From assembly GCF_004798865.1 (NCBI RefSeq), contig NW_025335438.1, positions 13,814,508 to 13,878,507 on the forward strand: a stretch of DNA of 64,000 bases, given 5' to 3'. A model generated the notes under the pieces. The model worked only from the letters and a program-made list of their open reading frames with translations, was not told the DNA's origin and made no database searches. This DNA is from Varanus komodoensis. Taxonomy: Eukaryota > Chordata > Lepidosauria > Squamata > Varanidae. Both the position numbers and the translations under genes were made by a program. Shown here piece after piece: positions 11,281 through 21,865 of this stretch; the first letter of the stretch is position 1, and every line of letters begins with the position of its first letter.

Positions 11281-12255
11281 ATGCAGTCGCCTGCTCCTAC
11301 CATTCAAGAACTTCAAGCTTTAAGAGATGAAAATACCTTCTTAAGAAATAAGTATGCCAAAGCAACACAACAGATGGATGGAATGCAAATTGAGCTAGAT
11401 AACCTTCAAGCTAAACTACAAACAGCTACTGCTTCAAAGCAAAATCAAGAACTAACACTGTGTAGATGCCCTCTTGAAGCCCCCCCCCCAAAATACGACA
11501 GCAAGAAAGAAGGATTTACAACTTTCAAAGCACAATGTGAACTCTACATCAATCTACATCTTCCTGACTTCCCCAACAAAAAGATGAAGGTAGGATTTCT
11601 AATAAATCAACTCACGGAGGCCCCTGCCCGCTGGGCAACTGTGAGACTTATCACTCAAGACCCTATACTAAACGATGCTAATCTATTTCTTAATGTCCTG
11701 GGGAAGTTCCTTGGTGTTGAAGCTTCCAAAGAAATAGCCATATGGGAGATTAAGCATCTGAAACAGGGACATACCTCAGCCACCGATTACACCACCAAGT
11801 TCCAGCTTCTCATGAATGATTTAGGGTGGAATGAGGAAGCCTTGATGGTGCAATACCGTGAGGGCTTGAGGGAGGAGGTTTTGGATGATTTGTCATGTAC
11901 TTCAATGCCCACAAACTTGCAGGAATTAATGACTTTAACGATCCAGATAGATGCACGGTTCAGTAAGCAGGAATGCCATGCTGGCCTACAGCCAACTAAA
12001 GCAAGATGGTTCCCATGCGCAGAAGCCAGCCCCCAGCAATTCCCACCAGAGAGCTACATTGCCATAGCAACACCCCAGCCAGAGCCGGAACCGGAGCCTA
12101 TGCAGCTGGGAGCAGCCGGGCCTCGCATTCCAAGGGGAGATAGAACCTACCGCCGCACTGCCGGACAATGCTTTATCTGTGGACATAACGGCCATATGGC
12201 GTGGTCCTGCCCTTTGAAAAAGCAGGCAGGAAACTTCCAGTCCCAGCATCGTTAA
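11281..12255 (+). CDS. gag: gag of the gypsy fossil
   Basis: A 324-codon open frame starting at an ATG after an A/C-rich leader. It opens with a coiled-coil-like segment (ELQALRDENTFLRNKYAKA), continues with the retrotransposon gag/capsid region (around residues 80-220, FTTFKAQCELYINLHLPDFP) and ends with one CCHC zinc knuckle, CFICGHNGHMAWSC (residues 297-310). Gag proteins of this family assemble the particle that packages element RNA in the cytoplasm. Pol follows with a short overlap, as is usual in the family. It is a fossil within a broken element. Confidence 0.9.
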   Translation: MQSPAPTIQELQALRDENTFLRNKYAKATQQMDGMQIELDNLQAKLQTATASKQNQELTLCRCPLEAPPPKYDSKKEGFTTFKAQCELYINLHLPDFPNKKMKVGFLINQLTEAPARWATVRLITQDPILNDANLFLNVLGKFLGVEASKEIAIWEIKHLKQGHTSATDYTTKFQLLMNDLGWNEEALMVQYREGLREEVLDDLSCTSMPTNLQELMTLTIQIDARFSKQECHAGLQPTKARWFPCAEASPQQFPPESYIAIATPQPEPEPEPMQLGAAGPRIPRGDRTYRRTAGQCFICGHNGHMAWSCPLKKQAGNFQSQHR

Positions 12256-15200
12256 GCACCGTGACACTGGGACCCGCCCATATATCAGAAGGGTGCCAAA
12301 CCCTGGGAAGGACTTCCACAGCTCGACACCTCCTGCTGGATATCACATTGCAAGCACACTTACAACCTGCAATTCGAGCCACAGCACTCATTGATAGTGG
12401 CGCCACTGCTTCCTTCATGGATGAGGAATTTGCTCAAAAGCATTGTTTCGCTACTTCAACACTAGCAACCCCGCTCCAGGTGGACTCCATTCAAAAACGT
12501 CCCCTGCAAGGTGCCCCTCCTCTCTCCAATCTTCACCACTCACCCTACAAATTGGGAAACACTGAACAAACAGCTTTCCTACTAGTGAAGGACCTACAAT
12601 ACCCTTTAGTACTGGGCATGGACTGGTTAATCAGACACAGACCTCAGCATCTTGGGACTCAGGGCAAATACACTTCAGCTCTAACTTTTGCTCAAAACAC
12701 GGTAATAGTCCTACATCCCAAACACCTCCCACCTCCTCCCCTCCCTCTACCACAGCCCTTCCCCCGCAATATCAAGACTTCTGGGATGTTTTTGACCCTC
12801 AAGAGGCTGACAAACTACCACTGCATCGCTCATGTGACATGGAGATTCACATACAATCAGGAGCGACCCTCCTAGTCAGCAAACTACGACCCATGTCACC
12901 TAAGGAACTCCAAATCATCAAAGACTTCATATCCACCAATGTAAAAAAAAGGCTTCATACGCCCTTCCTTGTCACCCACTTCAGCAACTCCTATCATCTT
13001 ACCTCGGAAGAATTCTGAAGAACCTAGGGTCTGCATTGACTCCCGCCGCCTGAACGCAATTACCGTTCCAAATAGGCACACCATACCACTCATCTCGGAG
13101 ATTTTGGAATGACTAGGCCAAGCACGCATTTTTACCAAGCTAGACCTTCGCAACGCCTACAGTTTACTGCGCATACGCCCTGGCTACGAGCATGTCATGG
13201 CCTTCTCAATGAGATTTGGCACCTACGAGTTTTGCGTAACGCCGTTTGGACTTTTAAATTTGGGACAACCATTTTGTAGACTGATAAACTGAATCTTCCA
13301 CGATTTCCTTGATGATTTCCTCATTGCCTACCTGGATGATTTGCTGATCTTCTCCAACGACCCCAAATCTCACGTTCACCACGTACAAGCCATCCTCCAA
13401 CGCATGTGAGAAGCTAGAGAAATGCGAATTCCACATGACTTCCCTCATGTACCTGGGCTACCGCATTTCCCCAGACAGGCTACAGATGGATCCAGACAAA
13501 ATACAAGCAGTAGTATCCTGGCAACCACCTTGAACGAAAAAAGAACTTCAAAAGTTCTTGGGTTTTGTGAACTTCTATCACCGATTCATACCACACTTCT
13601 CTCGTCTAACTGCACCTTTGACTGACCTCTTGAAGGACAAGGGGTGCCGCCTCAATTGGCCACCCAACGCCACAGCCGCTTTTATCTCTTTGAAACACCA
13701 ATTTACTTCAGAACACCAACTTATCCATCCAGATACTTCCGCAGCTTTCATGCTACAGACTGATGCCTCTGAGAAAGCCATTGGAGCTGTCCTCTTACAA
13801 TCGCTAAACACATCCACCGATAACCTCAGACCAGTGGCTTTCTATTCCTGCAAACTATCCAACTCAGAACGAAACTACACGATCTGGGAAAAAGAACCGC
13901 TAGCGATCAAAGCCGTTCTTGAAGAATGGTGACATTTACTTGAAGGCTCTTCTCACAAGATCCTCATCCAAACAGATCACAAGAACCTTGTCCACTTCAC
14001 TTCTGCCAAAATACTTAACCAAAGACAAGCACAATGGGCTCTGTTCTTCTCCCGCTTTCACTTCCAAATTGAGTACATACCCCCTTCGAAAAACCTTCTG
14101 GCTGACGCACTATCCAGAAAACCTGAATACTTCCCTAACAACAAAGAACAACCCGAACCTGCCCCTATCTTGCAACCTGAAATCGCGGCCGCAACCTCCA
14201 TCTCTTCTTCATACAGCAATGACATCCGACACACACAACACGCCGACCCCTTCATACGCATGAAAAAAGACCAAAGAGGGAATAACTCCTTTCCTAACCC
14301 CTTCTCATTCAGGATGACATCCTGCTCTACAATCATGTCCCTTATGTTCCAGTTTCACTTCGTGAACAAATACTACAGCAATGTCATGACTCTCCGTCCG
14401 CAGGCCATTTCGGGGTCTACAAAACACTGCACACCCTCTCTAGAAACTATTGGTGGCCTCGCATGTACCATGACGTCAAAACATATGTACTTTCTTGCCC
14501 CACGTGCCACCGTGCCAAACGACAACAGGGAAAGCCACCAGGACTACTCCAGCTGATAGAAACCCCTCCCGGACCCTGGCACACCATCTCGATGGACTTC
14601 ATTACTGATTTACCCAGATCCAGCGGCTTCAACACCATACTGGTTGTCACGGACCTTTTTACAAAGATGGCCCACTTTATTCCCTGCACAGGACTACCCT
14701 CCACCAAGACCACCGCTTCCCTTTTCATCCACCATATTTATAAAGCACATGGGTGGCCCCTCGCTTTAATTTCAGACAGAGGCAGTCAATTCACATCCCG
14801 ATTTTGGCGGGAACTCTTGACCCTACTCAAAGTTGACCTCCACCTCTCCTCGGCCCATCACCCACAGACTGATGGTCAAACAGAACGCCTCAATGCCACT
14901 CTCCAACAATACCTTCGCTGTTACGTTAACTACCAACAGGATGACTGGCTCTCCTTCCTCCCACTAGCAGAATTCGCATACAACAATTCTGTCCACGCCT
15001 CCACCCATCACACTCCTTTCTTCGCCAACCTCGGTTATCATCCTCGAGCTTTTCTTTCATCACTTCCCTCGTCATCTGTCCCTGCCGCTGGGAATTTCCT
15101 CAGTGATTTAGCCTCGGTGCAGTCCATTCTTAAACAACAATTAGACAAAGTCAAGTCGATCTACAAAGAAGTCGCTGATCAATGAAGACAGCCCGGACCT

Positions 15201-15601
15201 ACCCTACATGTTGGCGACTGGGTCTGGTTATCCACCGATTATCTCCCCTTTCCGTACCCTCTCGCAAATTAGCCCACAAACAGGTTGGACCATTCCGCAT
15301 TGCTGCTCAAATCAATCCCGTCGCCTTCTGCTTAACCCTGCCCTCCTCCATGAAAATTCACCTGGTCTTTCACCAATCATTGCTCTCTCCAACTCCGCAA
15401 CGACACCCCCTCCGCACCCAACTCCTTCCTCCTCCACCTGTTATAGTTGACGGAGAAGAAGAATTTGAAATCGAAGAGATCCTTGACTCTAGATTCCGGA
15501 AAGGATGCCTACAATATCTCATACATTGGAAAGGCTACCCACCTGAAGAACGAAGTTGGGAACCCGCCTCCAACATTCATGCACCTATCCTCCTAAGATG
15601 A
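12201..15601 (+). pseudogene. pol: pol of the gypsy fossil, broken
   Basis: The pol region carries, in order, an aspartic protease (DSGA motif near 12390), reverse transcriptase (KLDLRNAYSLLRI near 13140, catalytic YLDD near 13335), RNase H (TDASEKAIGAVL near 13760), integrase with its zinc-binding CPTCHRAK (near 14495), the DDE core (MDFITDLP near 14595, SDRGSQFTSRFW near 14780) and a C-terminal chromodomain (about 15450-15590, with YLIHWKGYP and SWEPASNI). Chromodomains of this family steer integration toward particular histone marks. The order and the chromodomain place it in the chromovirus branch of Ty3/gypsy. The region is interrupted in roughly half a dozen places and is not a working gene. 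Confidence 0.93.
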
Positions 15602-15670
15602 TTCCATGCTCGTTTCCCACATAAGCCAGAGAGCTCACGGCCGCATCCTCATCGAGAAGGGGGAGGTCCT

Positions 15671-15680
15671 GGAGGGGGGG
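15671..15680 (+). other. Polypurine tract of the gypsy element
   Basis: GGAGGGGGGG just before the 3' LTR, with TAG as the last three bases before it. This position is where plus-strand DNA synthesis is primed in LTR elements. Confidence 0.75.
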
Positions 15681-15683
15681 TAG

Positions 15684-16249
15684 TGTCGTGCATGAAGCCC
15701 CGACAGAAACAGTGACTCACGAGGAGGACTTGCACTTGACACCCAGTGCCCAAGAGTCGACTCCACAACCCAGCGCAAGGACAGCTGAGCCAGCTGCTGT
15801 GTCTTCCTCTGACCCCCAGCACGTTGAGCAAACACCTGGACCTTTATCAGAGACAGAGAGTCATGAGAAAGAAGCTGCAAGTTCTATTCAGAAGGAGGCA
15901 GGGCAAACTGCCTCTTCCCCCTCTGACGCTGATCTCCCTGAGCTGGAAACAGAAGACACAGTAGGTGTCGTGGATTTCTCAAAAGCCGAAAACAGACGAA
16001 TTTTACGTAGATATGAACAGCGGCAAAATTTATCACGTAAGAGTGAGGAAAGGTGTGACTTGGGAGAGTGATCCCATGTGGGCTTGGGAAGAGAAGCCAT
16101 TAGAGAGTTAGCATCTACTTAGCAAGGACCGCTATTAGGGAACTTATCTATAGAGTTGTAAATCTTGTAGACAACTAGCATTAAAGGACTTTAGTTTTAT
16201 TGCTCTCGAATGTGTGGATTGTTTGCATACCAGGCTGTATGCCTTGACA
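15684..16249 (+). repeat. 3' LTR of the gypsy element
   Basis: 566 bp, TGTC...GACA, paired with the 5' LTR and followed by the GTACC duplication. Its U3 part carries a 127-codon open frame, listed separately. Confidence 0.94.
15688..16071 (+). CDS. Open frame filling U3 of the 3' LTR, function unknown
   Basis: A 127-codon ATG-started frame (MHEAPTETVTHEEDL...) occupies almost all of U3, ending about 30 bases before the inferred start of R. The product would be rich in Ser, Thr, Pro and Glu at the front and then charged (VDFSKAENRRILRRYEQRQN). The second half is also open in the 5' LTR. I recognise no domain. Differences between the two LTRs here mostly change amino acids, so there is no sign of constraint after insertion, as expected for a fossil. 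It may be chance or a real accessory frame of the family, and one copy cannot decide. Confidence 0.35.
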   Translation: MHEAPTETVTHEEDLHLTPSAQESTPQPSARTAEPAAVSSSDPQHVEQTPGPLSETESHEKEAASSIQKEAGQTASSPSDADLPELETEDTVGVVDFSKAENRRILRRYEQRQNLSRKSEERCDLGE

Positions 16250-16254
16250 GTACC
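16250..16254. repeat. Target-site duplication, right (GTACC)
   Basis: Exact match to 10593-10597, closing the gypsy insertion. Confidence 0.93.
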
Positions 16255-16965
16255 ATCCTGCACTTGTCCAGACAGAAACATGGATAGGGAATGCTGAGAA
16301 ACATACATAACTGTGTGCCATTTGTCAATAAGTGTATTTCTACATCCAAACCTATTGTACTAAAGCACTGCACGCTACGATGATATTGACCTGGAGTTGC
16401 TTAGTATGGCCCAAATGTGCAAATTCAACTATTGATGGGTTGGGATTGGACTGTTTCTGATCAAAGATATCAGGAGTTTGAAAGCAGTTCTTTTAATTTG
16501 TTAAAATCAAAATGGATATGCAGGCCAGATATATGCAGAACAATGCACTGCATTCCAAGCTATTACAAATTCTTATTTCAATTCTCTTGTTTGATGATTT
16601 GCAGCAAAAATGGAAATCTTTGTAGTTTTTCATTAAATGTGGGATGGTTCATCTATGTATTTGTCCAAATTACAATTGGACCCAAAAAAGAAATCTAGGA
16701 CTAAAACCTTTCCATTTGTTTAGGTGCCTATTTTGCATATCTGGAACAAATGCAGCAATAAATACATTCTAATTTTCAAGAACATAATAATGTATAATCT
16801 GCTTTACAAGCAGAGATTAGATTTTTTTCATATTGTCAGCAGGACAACTGAGAGGGCACAACTCATTTTAGAAAGATGAGTAAAATCCTTGTTTTGTAAT
16901 AATGATAACATAAAAGTTTATTCAGAAGCCTTTATGTATTATGTATTTGGGGTAAGTAAACTGTA
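16255..16965. other. Unannotated DNA right of the gypsy element
   Basis: No gene or recognisable repeat. A 93-codon frame at 16417-16698 has no known domain. Confidence 0.5.
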
Positions 16966-16967
16966 GG

Positions 16968-17072
16968 CTTCCAGATGTTATTGGTCTCCAAGCCCCATCA
17001 GCACAATCCAGAACAGCCAATGGTCAGGGATTATGGTGTTGTACTCAAACAATATCTGGAGGATCACAAGCT
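16968..17072. mobile_element. Short palindromic MITE
   Basis: The left arm TCCAGATGTTATTGGTCTCC and the right arm ending CTCAAACAATATCTGGAGG are imperfect reverse complements around a centre containing CCAATGGTCAGGG. This matches the common reptile foldback repeat of the form CCAGATGTTG...ACTACAACTCCCATC...CATCTGG. It is non-autonomous and old. Confidence 0.6.
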
Positions 17073-17204
17073 TTCCAGCTGTATTATATATGTTAAATGT
17101 ATCATGCATGATTGAAACTCCTCGATGGGAAATTGAGGCAGTGCAGGGTTTGTTTTGTTTCACCTGACTGAACTGCATTGTACTTAGGCTAGAACAACCT
17201 GTGG

Positions 17205-17872
17205 TCATAGAGCTTCATGGAGTCCTTGGCCCTTGCTGTGTGATCCATTCAGAACTCTGTCAAGAGCTGCCTGTCTCTTCTCAGCCAGTTTCCCAGTACA
17301 ATCCAAGGGTTCTGGACCAATACTTTTCAGTTCATTCATAAATGTTTTGGAATTAGGAGTGTACAATGAAGTGGCTAAGTTTTCTAACAACACCAAATAT
17401 TTAGGGTGGTTAAACCCAAAAGAGATTGTGAAGAGAGAGCATGGGTTATTTATTTATTTAATTTTTTCCTATGTCATTCATTACTAAAAATGTCTCTGGA
17501 CAGCTTACAAGGGTTATGATAAGCACCTCAATGGAAATGTCAACCCAATGCATGGCTGCTGTGAAAAAGGCAAACTCCCTGTTAGGTATAATTAGGAAAG
17601 AAGTCAGAAATAAACTCCCAATATCATACTACTCTTAGGCAAAGAAGTTATACACTTAGAATATTTAGAGTATTCCTTTCGATATGTAATATACAGAGTA
17701 TTGCATACTATTCTGGTTTCCACACCTAAGAAAGTTTATTTTAGAGTTTGTGGAATATGTGCAGAAAGGGAAACTACATGCAACACCTGGGCTTGTTTTG
17801 CTTAGAAAGAGGTGAGCAATGGGACACATGGTAAAGGTGTAGAAAATTATGCATGGATGTGCAGAAAGATTG
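17205..17872 (+). mobile_element. Old CR1 ORF2 fragment, 5' and 3' truncated
   Basis: The plus strand keeps reverse transcriptase traces: GSGPILFSSFIN (compare GPILFNLFIND) and EVAKFSNNTK (compare the catalytic FADDTK, here lost), then GCTGTGAAAAAGGCAAACTCC and ATACTATTCTGGTTTCCACAC, typical of the CR1 C-terminal coding part. A short A/T-rich segment near 17445-17515 interrupts it. It is much more decayed than copies A and B and runs in the opposite orientation. Confidence 0.7.
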
Positions 17873-18093
17873 ATGCAGTGGTTCAGAGTGCTGGACTGGG
17901 GTGCAGAAGATCTAGGTTATAGCTCCCACTCAGCTACAAAGCTCACTTGCTGACTTTGGGCCAGTATCTGATTCTCAGCCTGACCCTCCTCACATGGTTG
18001 TTGTTGTGAGGCTAAAATGGACAGAATCACCTTGGATTCTTTGCAAGAGGAAGAAAGGTAGGCTAAAATGCAATGGAATAATAACAGTAACAA
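17873..18093 (+). mobile_element. tRNA-derived SINE, family 2, copy 1
   Basis: The layout is a head with CAGTGGTTCAGAGTGCTGGACT, a weak B box (GGTTATAGCTCCCACTC), then CAGCTACAAAGCTCACTTGCTGAC, CTCACATGGTTGTTGTTGTGAGG and an ending GAAAGGTAGGCTAAAATGCAA. This is the common squamate SINE seen again at 37845 and 53252. It lies at the edge of the old CR1 fragment. Confidence 0.75.
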
Positions 18094-18810
18094 CCTCTAT
18101 TACTGTACTATAAGAGAACAATCTAATATGCCTCTACACAGAAGAAAATCTAACTGAATTCCATAGGACTTAGTTTTAGTTTGCATAGGACTGTCTATAG
18201 GAGAGGATCAGATTGTCTCTGGCCTGTGGAGTACCCTGTTAGCTGCTTGGGTTGCTCCTGTGAGCAGGACTTAGGCCCCAGGCTCTGTCCAAGGAGGAAT
18301 CCTCTTGGAGGGCATTCCTCTGCTTGAACCTCAGATCAGAGATGTGGGATTGTCTGCACAGGAAAGATCATGAGCAAGTCCCTTTCTGTTTCACCTCCTT
18401 TTCCTCCTTTTTCCCATTCTGGGAAGGAGACAGGACAGGCAAATTTGGGGCGAAGCAACAAGAAATTGGCCAGCTTGGCTTTGTTGCATTCCCGTTTCCT
18501 TCTGCATTCCAGTTTCCCTCCCACTCCTCCAAGGACATGGCTACATATGTCTAAGAAGGTCCAGTCTCTAATTCTATAAGTTTACACAGTTCTATATAGA
18601 CCCTGTGTATACTAGCGGTCTTAGAGATTACAGAGTGTATAGGATCATGCAGGGTACATAGGAGGTATGAATAGCATAAAATCATAGGCTTTTTCTCTGA
18701 AGGATGTGGCCAAGACCTGCTGCAAGATGAAATGATCCTTAAAGTTTGGTATAGAACAGATAATCACAGAGACATTATGCTAACTCAAATTCTGCAATTC
18801 TTTAATCAAA
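18094..18810. other. Unannotated DNA
   Basis: No gene or confident repeat between the SINE and CR1 copy B. Its sequence is unlike the corresponding flank of copy A, which shows that the two CR1s are independent insertions. Confidence 0.5.
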
Positions 18811-18861
18811 TTAGAAAACATAGAAACATAGAAAACAGAGTGAGTCAGAAGGGATCTCCCA

Positions 18862-18878
18862 GGTCATCTAGTCTGACC
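18862..18878 (-). other. CR1 3' stem-loop
   Basis: On the element strand GGTCAGACTAGATGACC forms a perfect 5-bp stem (GGTCA/TGACC) with a 7-base loop, 40-50 bases before the TTTCTATG tail. Conserved CR1 3' UTRs carry this structure, thought to be the reverse-transcriptase recognition site. In copy A the stem is disrupted (near 1845-1860). Confidence 0.8.
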
Positions 18879-18899
18879 TCCGGCACCAACTGGCTCCGC

Positions 18900-21800
18900 T
18901 CAGGACATGCCCACCATGTGCATGTCCAGCCTATCCTTGAACACCTGCACCGATGGGGCCTCGACGACCTCTTGTGGAAGCCCATTCCACACCCTCAGGG
19001 TCCTGACTGTCAGGAAGTGCTTCCTGGCATCCAAATGGAACCTTGGCTCCCTGAGCTTTGCTCCATTGGAGCGTGTCCTGCCTTCCTCTGCAGGGGAGAA
19101 CAGGTCTCTACCCATCTCCATGTGACATCCCCTCACATACCTGTATGTCACCAACTTATCCCCTCTGAGTCTCCTCTTCTCCAGGCGGAAGAGACCCCGT
19201 TCCCTCAGTCTGACCTCATACAGCATCCTCTGCAGACCGGCCACCAACCTTGTGGCCCTACGCTGCACTGACTCCAACCTGGCTATATCCTTTCTGTAAT
19301 GAGGGGCCCAAAACTGAACACAATACTCCAGTTGCTGGCACACCAGAGTCGTGTAGAGTGGTAGTAATACCTCTCTTGATCTACAAGCCACACTTCTGAC
19401 TATGCAATCAAGGGTGGCATTCGCCCTCTTGACCACCGCATCACACTGCTGACTCATGTTTAGCCTGCAGTCAACCAGTTCCCCGAGGTCCCTTTCACAA
19501 GTGCTGCTCTCCAGCCACTTCTCACCTAACCTGTACTTATGACAGCCATTCCTATGCCCCAAGTGCAAGACCTTGCACTTATCCACATCGAACGCCATCC
19601 TGTTTTCTCCTGCCCACTACCATAGTCTGCCCAGATCCTTTTGGATCTGGAGTACCTGCTCCTCAGTTGTGGCCACTGCTCCAGTTTTAGTATCATCTGC
19701 GAATTTGATAAGCAGACGGTTCACGCATTCTTCAATGTCGTTAATGAAAAGATTAAACAGGATCAGCCCCAGGACAGAGCCCTGGGGGACCCCGCTTGTC
19801 ACTGGCCACCATCCCGATGATTTCCTGCTAATGGTTACCTTCTGCTTTCGGTCAGTCAACCATGCCCTAATCCACGGGACAGTGCTTTGGTGTATCCCAA
19901 AACTCCTCAGTTTCTCCACCAGGATATCATGGGGCACTTTGTCAAAGGCCTTGCTGAAATCCAGGTATACCACAACCACTGCATCCCCTCCATCTAGCCA
20001 TCTCGAAACCTTGTCATAGAATTCCACAAGGTTTGTCTGGCAGGACCAGTTTTTGCAGAAGCTGTGTTGTGTGGCTGTCAGCCTCCCTTCCCTATCTAGC
20101 ATCACTAGATCTCTCTCTAATATGAGCCTTTCTATTGTTTTTCCTACAATGGACGTAAGGCTAACCGGTCTATAATTCCCCATGTCCTTTCTATTACCCT
20201 TTTTGAAAATTGGGACCACTGATGCCACCCTCCAGTCCTCTGGAACTTCACCCATTCTCCACGAGTTCTCAAGAATGGAGGCCAGTGGGCGTGAGAGAAC
20301 CCCTGACAACAGTCTAAGTACTCTCTGTGTAACCCGTCAGGGCCTGGCACCTTTGTAATGTCGAATGCCCTGAGGAGCCCCTCAACTTCAAGGGGGGTGA
20401 CTCTAATCAGTGCCCCTAAGTCCCCAGCCTATACGGATCTAATCTCCTATGTGGATATCCCCCATCCTGCTTTGGGGAGAACACAGAGGCAAAATAGTCA
20501 TTTAGCATCTGTGCCTGTTGCCTCATATCAGTCACTGGATCTCCTTCCTCCTTATTTAGTGGTCCCACCACTTGTCTCCCCTTCCTCTTCCTATTTACAT
20601 GCTGAATGAAGCCCTTTTTGTTGCTCTTGATATTCTTGGCAAGTCTCAGCTCGTAATCAGCCTTAGCCTTGCGAAGAATCCTTCTGCAACGTGCCTCCTC
20701 CTCCCAGTATACCCTTTTGTCTATTTCCCCCAGTACCCATTTCCTACGGAGGTTCCTCTTTCGTCTAATCCCTCTAACCACCTCCTTTCGCATCCATGGC
20801 AGCACTCTCCTCCGCCTCCCCATCTTACTGACTAGAGGTATCATCAAGGCTTGTGCCTCCAAAACCTCCCTTTTGAGTGCTATCCACCCCTCCTCAACTC
20901 GCTTACCTTCCAGTAACCTATCCCAGGAGACTTTCCCCAGTCTGGCCTTCAGTTGGCCAAAGTTGGCCCTCTTGAAGTCCCAGCTTCTAGTGCTCGATCT
21001 GCTGCACGTCCCCAATCCCCTGATCTCAAAGCAAAGGATAGAGTGATCACTCACATCCAGAGCTCCCCTAATCTGTCCTTCATCTATCAGCTCCTCCCTA
21101 TTGGTCAAGACCAAGTCAAGGATGTTTCTCCCCCTCGTCGCCTCTCGGACCCTCTGTGTGAGAAACGCTCCCTCTACACTTCTAGGAAGCAAGGTGACCT
21201 GGCTGTCACTGCTGAGTGAGTCTCCCAAGTAATATCTGGGAGACTGAAATCTCCCATAATTACTGTGTCTCTCCCCCGAGATATTCTTAGAATCTGGCCT
21301 GTCAGGACATCATCCAGGGTCTCAAGTTGACCTGGAGGGCGATAACATACCCCCACTGTCAGGTCTCTTTCCCTGTCAAAACCTCTTAGTTTTACCCAGA
21401 CTGCCTCTACTGAATCCCCATCTGTGCTGCATTCTATCTCACTGCATCCTATCCCTTCCCTGATGTATAAAGTCACGCCCCCACCCCTCTTTCCCTTCCT
21501 GTCATTTCTAAAAAGGTGATACCTTCTATGTTCACATTCCAGACTTGCCTTTCATCCCACCAAACTTCTGTGATTCCCACCAGATCATACCCTCCTATTC
21601 CCAGGAAAGCTTCAAGCTCTTCCTGCTTATTACCCATGCTTCTAGCATTGGTGTACATGCAACTCAACTCCTTCCCACTGCTTCCCTTCCTTGGAGTTCC
21701 CAGCCCCCTCTTTCCTCCCATCCTCCCTAATACCTGGCCCCTCTCTGAAGGAGTCCTGTCAGTCCCTGAAGTATCTCTAAAACCCTGCTCCCAGAGCCCT
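18900..21800 (-). pseudogene. CR1-B ORF2: endonuclease and reverse transcriptase, broken
   Basis: Endonuclease plus reverse transcriptase of CR1, the partner of copy A ORF2. Visible motifs in order are YTNARSMGNKQEELEAF, TEVWWDE, MGDFSLP (family GDFN, here the Asn is Ser), SDHSILCFEI, then the reverse transcriptase with NYRPVSLTSIVGK, YLDFSKAFDKVPHD, SGVPQGSVLGLILFNLFIND and FADDTK, and the C-terminal QLEYCVQFWAPHYRKD. It ends at a TGA at 18900 after HMVGMS, which I take as the family's normal stop. Frame changes fall near 21475, 21200, 20350 and 19610. The damaged endonuclease residue differs from the one in copy A. Confidence 0.92.
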
Positions 21801-21865
21801 GATCCTCCCCCCACACTTGTCCAGTGCAGACACGTTACTGGGGGGCCTGAACCCCCCCCCCCGGC

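Larger units (their letters stand above)
10598..16249 (+). mobile_element. Ty3/gypsy chromovirus fossil (sushi/Tf1-like), both LTRs present
   Basis: A complete-looking LTR retrotransposon layout: 5' LTR (10598-11164), primer site, gag (11281-12255), pol (about 12200-15600), polypurine tract (about 15671-15680) and 3' LTR (15684-16249), flanked by a perfect GTACC duplication. LTRs begin TGTC and end GACA. Pol order is protease, reverse transcriptase, RNase H, integrase, and the integrase ends in a chromodomain, which defines the chromoviruses (Metaviridae). In vertebrates these are the sushi-like elements, relatives of the source of mammalian PEG10/RTL genes. Gag reads through, while pol is broken in roughly half a dozen places. 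By eye the LTRs differ at about 31 of 565 sites plus two small indels, so the insertion is not recent: a few tens of millions of years if a neutral rate near 1e-9 per site per year is assumed. Confidence 0.95.
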
